From the NCBI GenBank assembly GCA_039029915.1, contig JBCCFD010000045.1:1-27800 (forward strand): a stretch of 27,800 nucleotides of DNA. The letters run 5' to 3'. Position 1 is the stretch's first letter. Each line of letters starts with the position of its first letter. This DNA is from QQUD01 sp039029915. GTDB lineage: Bacteria > Chloroflexota > Anaerolineae > Promineifilales > Promineifilaceae. The position numbers and the translations under genes were made by a program. Shown here piece by piece: positions 22,801 through 27,800 of the stretch. The notes beneath the pieces were generated by a model. It ran no database searches and had not been told where the DNA came from. It saw only the letters and a list, made by a program, of their open reading frames with translations.

Positions 22801-25800
22801 GCACAACGACTGTTGTGTTTTGATTTGTGAGGTCAAGCGCTTGGCCAAAATGGTTAAGCCCAGTGCCGAGTTGTGGGCAGTTGTCACAGGTTGCGTGATG
22901 GGTCGTGCCGCTGGTATCCTGAATGCGCGTGGTAATCTCATCATCTTCAAAGTGATATTGAGCCACGGCGCCTGGCCATTCGGTGCCATTGGTCACCACA
23001 CCTTCAAGCGTCAACGCTTCAGAAATAATTTCGGGCGCAACGCCTTGGGCATCACCAAAGACGTCTCGGGGCAAGTAGGGGTCAAATGGCACACCCAAAA
23101 CAGTCCCCTCAAGGAATTTGACGGTCGGTGGACTTTCATCTAACCAGAATGAACCAATTTCTTGAGCTGCTTCAGAGACTTTGTTGCCGAGCACATCTTC
23201 GGCAAGAAGCTCAACGGTGTATTGACCAAACGGCCGTTCTGTGAGGAACTGATAGTTCACAGACCAGCTGCCTGTAGCAGCATCAACGGAAACTCGCTGG
23301 CTGCTGTTGCCCACAATATTGCCTGCGGCATCGATAAGCTGGATAGCAACCGTTTCGGTATTTACGCCACTGCCAGCTACTGATGTATTACTAATCACAG
23401 GGTCACTAATTGTGCCAGCCAGTGGCAGCACCCAACGGAGTTCCAATCCGCTTGGCCGATTGGCATCAAGGAATTGCCCATTGTAAGTGCTATCGAGGGC
23501 AACAGTTGGGCCTGTAGCATCGACATAGAACGTTGTTTGTGAACTTGTTGAGAAGTGTCCCACTGCGTCAACAGCACGGAACTGAACTTGATATGCGCCT
23601 TCACCAGCTGGGGCAAATTGGGGGCACCAAGCATCCGTATCATCGATACAAACTGGGGCATCTCGCCAAACAATGTTGCTATTGTTCAAACCACTTTGTC
23701 CAATCTCCAATCGTCTGATGGGTGAAGAGGGGTCTGTGGCTTCGACAGAGAGCCAAGTTGGCACATTGGCACGAAGACTGCTGCTACTGCTTAATGAAAC
23801 AACAGGATCATCATCATCAATCGTAATATAGGCATTACCCACCTCTCGATAAGTGCGGAACTGCCATTGGAACGCTTCAGCAATCTCACCGCCGGTCAGC
23901 GCTTTATCATAGACAACGAGTTCGTCCAAGTCCCCGATATAATGATCACTAATTGCACCCTGAGGGTTAATGGCCGCACCGATAAGCAAATCATCATTGC
24001 TATTAGAATTCATTGGGGCATTGCCATTAACTTTATCTAGACGCCCCCCGTTCACATAGAAGGTGGCATCATTATTACTATCAAAAACAACGGCCACATG
24101 TTGCCATTCACCTTCTACGATGTCTGCATCTAGGCTCACATAATCTTCAGCCGCATTGGTTGTAAAGACAAGTTTTTTATCGCTGAAACCAAAGCTCAAA
24201 ATGTCGTTTGAATTTGCCCGACTGTGCGCCAAAATGCGCTGCCGGCCATCTAACGCTTCTGGGCGAACCCAAGCCATAATGGTGAAGGCGTTATCAAGCG
24301 TGTCGAGCTCATCGATGCCTTCAACTGTAAGATAGCTTTCACCATTGAAGTTGACGCCATTGCCAAGTCGGCCTTCTGACCCAATACCAACGGGGCCTGA
24401 AGGCTGTCCAACGCCGCCAAAGTCGCTGACAACGGCCGTTTCGCCAGCCGTTTCGTCAAAGTGCATGCTCAAAATCGGGCGTGAGCCTTCATAAAGCGCC
24501 TGCACTTGCGTGGCATTCAACGCTTCGTTGTACACATAAACATCGTCCAAATAACCATCGAGCAGGTGGGCCATGTTTTTCTGCATCCCCACAACTGCCA
24601 GTCCAGAACCGAGGCTATCAACTTCACCAGCAGCGACGCTGCCCGTATCGCCGGTATGAACACCATTGACGTACGCATCGACGGTCCAGTTAATACCTTT
24701 GTTCACAACAACGGTTAAGTGCGCCCATTCGTTGTTGGGCAAGGAGTAGGGCACAAAGACGGTGCTGTTACGGCCGTGTAGCTTCACAACATCCACATCG
24801 ATTTCTAGTCCGTCCCAGCCGGTGAAATCGCCAATGGAACGGCCGTGCATTTCCCGCATATCAACAATGGTGCCATGATCAGCTTTCACCCAAGCCGCAA
24901 ATGTCATCGCGGTTCCAGTCGGCACACCGTTTTCAATCTTGAGGGCATCATCATCGCCATCAAAGAGCGCAGAACGGCCGTTGACACCAGCAAAACCACC
25001 AAGCGGACACCCCACAACGCAGCTACCGTCAGTCAGGTTACTTAGATCCTCATTAAACGGCAGATAGAAAACCACATTGGTGCCATCTGCTACATCCAAA
25101 TCTTCTTCAATATCGATTGTGGCGTCAATCTGCTGATTAAAACGCTGCACGTGAGAAGGTAAGTTGGCATCAATTTCGAGAGAGCCACTCAGCGTCACGC
25201 TTTCATGTGATAACAATGTAAACGCCTGATAATCAGTGTCTACCTCCGTTGTAATATCGACATAGGGATACCGGCTGCTAGCCAAGACCATCGCCCCGGT
25301 ACCCGCTTCACCTATCTGAATATTATCTTCGGTTATGGCATCTGGAATGATAATGATCTCATCCAAACTGCCGTCAAAATAATGATTTTCATCAAATCGA
25401 CTGCCAATATTGAAAGGCCCAGAGCCTTGATAATCTGCTGAGGCACTGTTGCTAGCAACAAGCACGCCATCCCGGAAAATTTGGCGCAGATTGGTCTCTG
25501 CATCATAAGAGCAAATCCAATGATGCCAATCCGTATCTGTATAGGCAGTTGATGTTGTTAATCCGTCATTCCAAAACGCACAGGTAAATTTATTATTGCT
25601 GCGGAAACCAATGTGAAGGCCGAGTGATTCCGTATCTTCACCTTGACCAAAGATATAGTCAGAAGAACCAATGGTATCCCGTTTGGCCCATACGGCGATA
25701 GTGAAGGATTGATTGGCAAGGTTGATGCCATCGAGCAGCAAGCGATCGTTATTGTCAAAAACAAGGGCTTCATTGTACTGGTCTCGGGTGGTTGTTGAGG

Positions 25801-27800
25801 GTTGTGGGCAAGAAGCGGCCGTTTCACAATAAGCATCCCCACCATCGACACTGTTTTCAAGCGTCACTAGAGAATCATCACCCCAATCTTCAAACGCTAG
25901 CAATAACGTAGGCGAAATTTTACAAGTCTCTGAACCTGTGTCACAGCCTCCATCAAAGGTAAATCGAGCATTTTCACGCCAACTGTACCAGTTGTTGTCA
26001 TTGTTGAATACGTCAAATACCTTATAGACTGCAGTGATTGGGCTATGATAGAGGGCTAAGGCAGTAATTTGTCCATGAAAAGGGCCGTCGCCAGCTGCAT
26101 TATTGCCAATTAAACCAGGGCCAAACTGAGGTGAATCAATCTTTGACAAGCTTTGACTTAAGAAGTCCTCACCGATTATATAACTATCCCCGTCAGCGAT
26201 AGAAAAGTCATCATACGGTGAAGTTAGCTTAAATTCTCCAGAACGCTCGTTACTTGTTTTTAGAACAAGATGCTGCCATTTGCCTGGGACAACTTGGATG
26301 GGTCCATTAGATGAAACATCATTCAGCTGTGTCGATTGACCACCATACTCAAAGAAAATAGAACCATTGTGATCCACATATAAACTGTAGCCATCTTCTG
26401 ACTCACTCGAGAGCAAGTAAGCTTTCTCATTACTATTGGATGGCAGCGATTCAAAACGAACCCAGAAACCAATGACGACATCAGGGCTGATTGCCATGTG
26501 AGGGATCGAGAGCATGTCATCTACGCCATCAAAGGTCATAAATTCACCCAATCCGTGAACTGGAACGGCATAGCGTGCAGTCGGATTGATAAGACTGCCA
26601 ACGGGTGGCATAATTTCATCTGGGTTAGGCGGTTCAGAAGGACACCTGTCTTTGTTGCCTAAACTAATATTACATTCCACTTGTTCAGCCGGAGTGGGGC
26701 AGTTGTCAATACCACAAGTGGCAGAAAAGGTATCTTGCGTACTGTTGACATAGGTTGTGATAAACTCTGTCGCATCGAGGTGCAAGACAACGTCTGGGGG
26801 TGCAATAAGCTCTTCATAGGAGCGATTTGAATCATCAATGCTGACCGCGTCTTCAATTGGGCGATAAGTGTTGGCTTCATTGAATAAGATGCCGGTTGCC
26901 CCTAGAGTGTGGGAGTTGGTAATGGTTACCTGATAATCTAAGGTAGCGCCCGGTAAGACATAGAGGTCATCTAGGTAGTAACCCCCTTTGGCTAACCCTA
27001 AAATCATTTCAGGAGTAAACGCATCATTGTAGATGGCAACTTCGTCAATCATGCCGTCAAAATGATGGTTGCCAAAGGATGAATCAGCAGCAGCACCCAC
27101 AATCAATGCCCCTGTCCCTTCATAGACACCGGTTGGCGCATCGTTTGCTACTGAAACACCGTCTCGATAGAGGATGCGTTCGTTGGTATCGACATCGTAG
27201 GTACACGCCCAATGGTGCCAGTCGGTGTCGGTATAGGCCACCGATGTGGTTAAATCATTACCGGCAAAGGCGCAGGTAAACCGGTTGTTAGATCGGAAAC
27301 CAAGGTGTAGGCCTTTATTTAAGACGTTTTGACCCTGATTGAGAATGACATCCCAATTGCCGGTGCTGTCTCGTTTGGCCCAGGCGGAGATGGTAAAGGA
27401 GCTATTGGCTAATGGACCGGTTAATGTTGCCGCGATGGCATCATTGGTACCGTCAAAATCTAGGGCTTGACCGTAACGGCCGTCTACGCCCGCTGTTGGA
27501 CAACTGTCCGCAGCCTCATCACACGAAGCCGTATGGCTCGCTCCACTACGATCCGCAAACGCCGTTGCATTTTCTGATTCATCAAAATCCCAAATAGCAA
27601 TAGGAGCTGTGCGTTCACTGACTTCAAATTCTTCAATTTGAATCAAATTTTCTACAACAGATGGATCATCAACAACATTAGGATTAAACGTCAGCAGGCG
27701 TTCCTGCAGGTCACTTAGTTGGTCGCCATCCGTGTCGCGTTCTAATGGGTCAGACCAAACGCGCGTTTGATGGCGCGTGCCATCCTCATCAATCCGGTAA
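19874..27800 (-). CDS. giant LamG-repeat cell-surface protein (N-terminus outside window)
   Basis: The frame is open to the window edge, with 2641 residues visible and no start codon to trust. Numbering here begins at the codon at 27646. Upstream of it lies a thrombospondin type 3-like Ca-binding stretch, DTDGDQLSDLQE. Seven LamG/concanavalin-like domains follow, at about residues 14-216, 285-545, 580-780, 857-1054, 1055-1263, 1557-1758 and 2327-2555. Ig-like domains lie between 1270 and 1550 and between 1760 and 1935, a cadherin-like domain at about 1939-2005, and a right-handed beta-helix with GGAIYNE repeats ending in the DQRGVERPFGNGCDIGAFE motif of choice-of-anchor Q proteins at about 2010-2322. 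A single C-terminal helix (LPVALASGTLLTLLGGFYLY) and a basic tail (NRSRKRNRYQ) should anchor it in the membrane; there is no LPxTG. It is probably a surface adhesin or glycan binder. Confidence 0.88.
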   Translation of the reverse strand, partial: YRIDEDGTRHQTRVWSDPLERDTDGDQLSDLQERLLTFNPNVVDDPSVVENLIQIEEFEVSERTAPIAIWDFDESENATAFADRSGASHTASCDEAADSCPTAGVDGRYGQALDFDGTNDAIAATLTGPLANSSFTISAWAKRDSTGNWDVILNQGQNVLNKGLHLGFRSNNRFTCAFAGNDLTTSVAYTDTDWHHWACTYDVDTNERILYRDGVSVANDAPTGVYEGTGALIVGAAADSSFGNHHFDGMIDEVAIYNDAFTPEMILGLAKGGYYLDDLYVLPGATLDYQVTITNSHTLGATGILFNEANTYRPIEDAVSIDDSNRSYEELIAPPDVVLHLDATEFITTYVNSTQDTFSATCGIDNCPTPAEQVECNISLGNKDRCPSEPPNPDEIMPPVGSLINPTARYAVPVHGLGEFMTFDGVDDMLSIPHMAISPDVVIGFWVRFESLPSNSNEKAYLLSSESEDGYSLYVDHNGSIFFEYGGQSTQLNDVSSNGPIQVVPGKWQHLVLKTSNERSGEFKLTSPYDDFSIADGDSYIIGEDFLSQSLSKIDSPQFGPGLIGNNAAGDGPFHGQITALALYHSPITAVYKVFDVFNNDNNWYSWRENARFTFDGGCDTGSETCKISPTLLLAFEDWGDDSLVTLENSVDGGDAYCETAASCPQPSTTTRDQYNEALVFDNNDRLLLDGINLANQSFTIAVWAKRDTIGSSDYIFGQGEDTESLGLHIGFRSNNKFTCAFWNDGLTTSTAYTDTDWHHWICSYDAETNLRQIFRDGVLVASNSASADYQGSGPFNIGSRFDENHYFDGSLDEIIIIPDAITEDNIQIGEAGTGAMVLASSRYPYVDITTEVDTDYQAFTLLSHESVTLSGSLEIDANLPSHVQRFNQQIDATIDIEEDLDVADGTNVVFYLPFNEDLSNLTDGSCVVGCPLGGFAGVNGRSALFDGDDDALKIENGVPTGTAMTFAAWVKADHGTIVDMREMHGRSIGDFTGWDGLEIDVDVVKLHGRNSTVFVPYSLPNNEWAHLTVVVNKGINWTVDAYVNGVHTGDTGSVAAGEVDSLGSGLAVVGMQKNMAHLLDGYLDDVYVYNEALNATQVQALYEGSRPILSMHFDETAGETAVVSDFGGVGQPSGPVGIGSEGRLGNGVNFNGESYLTVEGIDELDTLDNAFTIMAWVRPEALDGRQRILAHSRANSNDILSFGFSDKKLVFTTNAAEDYVSLDADIVEGEWQHVAVVFDSNNDATFYVNGGRLDKVNGNAPMNSNSNDDLLIGAAINPQGAISDHYIGDLDELVVYDKALTGGEIAEAFQWQFRTYREVGNAYITIDDDDPVVSLSSSSSLRANVPTWLSVEATDPSSPIRRLEIGQSGLNNSNIVWRDAPVCIDDTDAWCPQFAPAGEGAYQVQFRAVDAVGHFSTSSQTTFYVDATGPTVALDSTYNGQFLDANRPSGLELRWVLPLAGTISDPVISNTSVAGSGVNTETVAIQLIDAAGNIVGNSSQRVSVDAATGSWSVNYQFLTERPFGQYTVELLAEDVLGNKVSEAAQEIGSFWLDESPPTVKFLEGTVLGVPFDPYLPRDVFGDAQGVAPEIISEALTLEGVVTNGTEWPGAVAQYHFEDDEITTRIQDTSGTTHHATCDNCPQLGTGLNHFGQALDLTNQNTTVVVPHLVNPGTESFTAMAWFNASSIGGGSQVLIAQQDNEGTGRSWIYLDGAGRVSTFLGGQGRGSSFVVGADKWHHVAITYNGDELRLYVDGQVGLNEELESLESTLGDIIIGSHKGQAAQFFNGYIDEVSIYNRALSEEQILAAAQIPQNAIADVQIRVQEVGYAVGGETTTAIDWTSVTVDTTVEQVSKWSYILDNPQLEGYYQIQLRSSDSSGITEGASNIWRGWINRSGPKIDASIVGTEFSFTATDLMLDETTLSHSCDAADVVSMTYGNDAGVLSGEVYELSATCTLPAAGVDLAEVSVCDSFGLCASLNDFFTVETTLGTPIDIDVLANENASFSIETVGEPANGTVSFGSTITYTPAGSYVGEDSFGYTLTDGAGNNKSGIVNVTVICEANNGNLFSRIIACFNNQTEPGTKIIRLTSDVEVGDDINVLGVANYDKNIELIIDGAGYTVERSGSDKLLFLVVGSKVTFENLTFANVSSINSGGALGIINGSTVNVNNSSFINNQAVDGSAIYIENGTINIDSSTFDGNVAAEGGGAIYNETAAMSITNSTFTNNSAVNQGGAIYNEGQLTIEHSTLSGNSGANGGGIYTSNGNLLLVNTIVANSTSGGDCRSAAPISVDSGYNLISQNGTDACGLENGTNGNLTGVDPLLMPLADNGGDTLTIAIPANSPAVDAGDMSRCATFDQRGVERPFGNGCDIGAFEENIGDVATNNAPIVYYPINDFNGSTITDESGNGHIGGLFGNIQPSNETVTGSGWALTFDGYDDYVYVDDHNDLDLTGDMTIALWARPFNWYSGNHTALVVKGEGESQTANYYFGSWTDGALKLSYFNQGWHNVRDNSEASYNDGQWYHLTVVVDATNDRVRFYRDGILLSEQSHNFSEIPMVANGDPLILGHYLNSNDAKFVGMLDDVLIYDRALTSEEVGNIYNSGGSPLSGTAVGTLPVALASGTLLTLLGGFYLYNRSRKRNRYQ

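Larger units (their letters stand above)
486..27483. repeat. dispersed highly iterated palindrome ACGGCCGT
   Basis: About 41 perfect copies by hand count, the first at 486-493 and the last at 27476-27483; about 22 extend to AACGGCCGTT. Forty lie in coding sequence and one in the TetR leader (9101-9108). In genes it is read as Thr-Ala-Val (about 20 times), x-Gly-Arg, mostly Asn-Gly-Arg (about 15) or x-Arg-Pro (about 5). Near-copies with a changed first base are at 15226, 18766, 19277 and 25815 (approximate). Confidence 0.9.

Noticed and set aside
27644..27646. TTG at 27646 as the start of the giant protein
   Set aside because: The frame stays open to the window edge and encodes a DTDGDQLSD calcium-binding motif upstream, so the true start is outside.
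19874..27646. Overlapping + strand frames of 60-115 codons within the giant gene
   Set aside because: They are shadows of a continuous repeat-domain frame and lack ribosome sites or recognisable domains.

Overview
The window looks like a chromosome segment of a Chloroflexota bacterium, probably Anaerolineae-like. This is an inference from gene content, not a phylogenetic result. The main pointers are a DUF2298 ("YYY") membrane protein next to a TIGR03663/Agl23-type membrane glycosyltransferase with an NHL propeller, a substrate-binding/VWA fusion, and a giant LamG-repeat surface protein with a C-terminal membrane anchor. No rRNA, tRNA, CRISPR array or intact transposase was seen.

Layout. (1) 1-7650, + strand: a cell-envelope block. 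It holds the end of a DUF2298 protein, a GT-C-like membrane protein, an ECF sigma factor overlapping its zinc anti-sigma factor, and a 1314-residue glycosyltransferase-like protein with a six-repeat NHL propeller and an acidic tail. A clear terminator closes it. (2) 7690-11089: a zinc alcohol dehydrogenase of the MscR/class III type (- strand), a TetR repressor with a strong promoter embedded in a tandem palindromic operator, a 340-residue membrane protein and a 54-residue membrane peptide. (3) 11103-11183: a MITE-like nested inverted repeat. (4) 11234-13000, - strand: a membrane-anchored substrate-binding plus VWA protein. (5) 13315-16012, + strand: an AroM-like protein, a cupin-like protein and a dihydropyrimidinase/hydantoinase. 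The last two are each preceded by a copy of the same 108-nt leader element. (6) 16169-19846, + strand: a compact five-gene operon (PrsW-like intramembrane protease, tandem cNMP-binding protein, MinD/ParA-like ATPase, B-box-like zinc protein, winged-helix-like protein) closed by a bidirectional terminator. (7) 19874-27800, - strand: one giant surface protein running off the window.

Two things stand out. First, the palindrome ACGGCCGT occurs about 41 times by hand count, against roughly 0.4 expected by chance. It falls in all three reading frames and on genes of both strands, so it behaves as a DNA-level highly iterated palindrome, analogous to cyanobacterial HIP1. Second, the five-gene operon at 16169-19846 combines a site where a membrane protease could act, a cyclic-nucleotide sensor and a MinD-type ATPase in a way I do not recognise as a named system.
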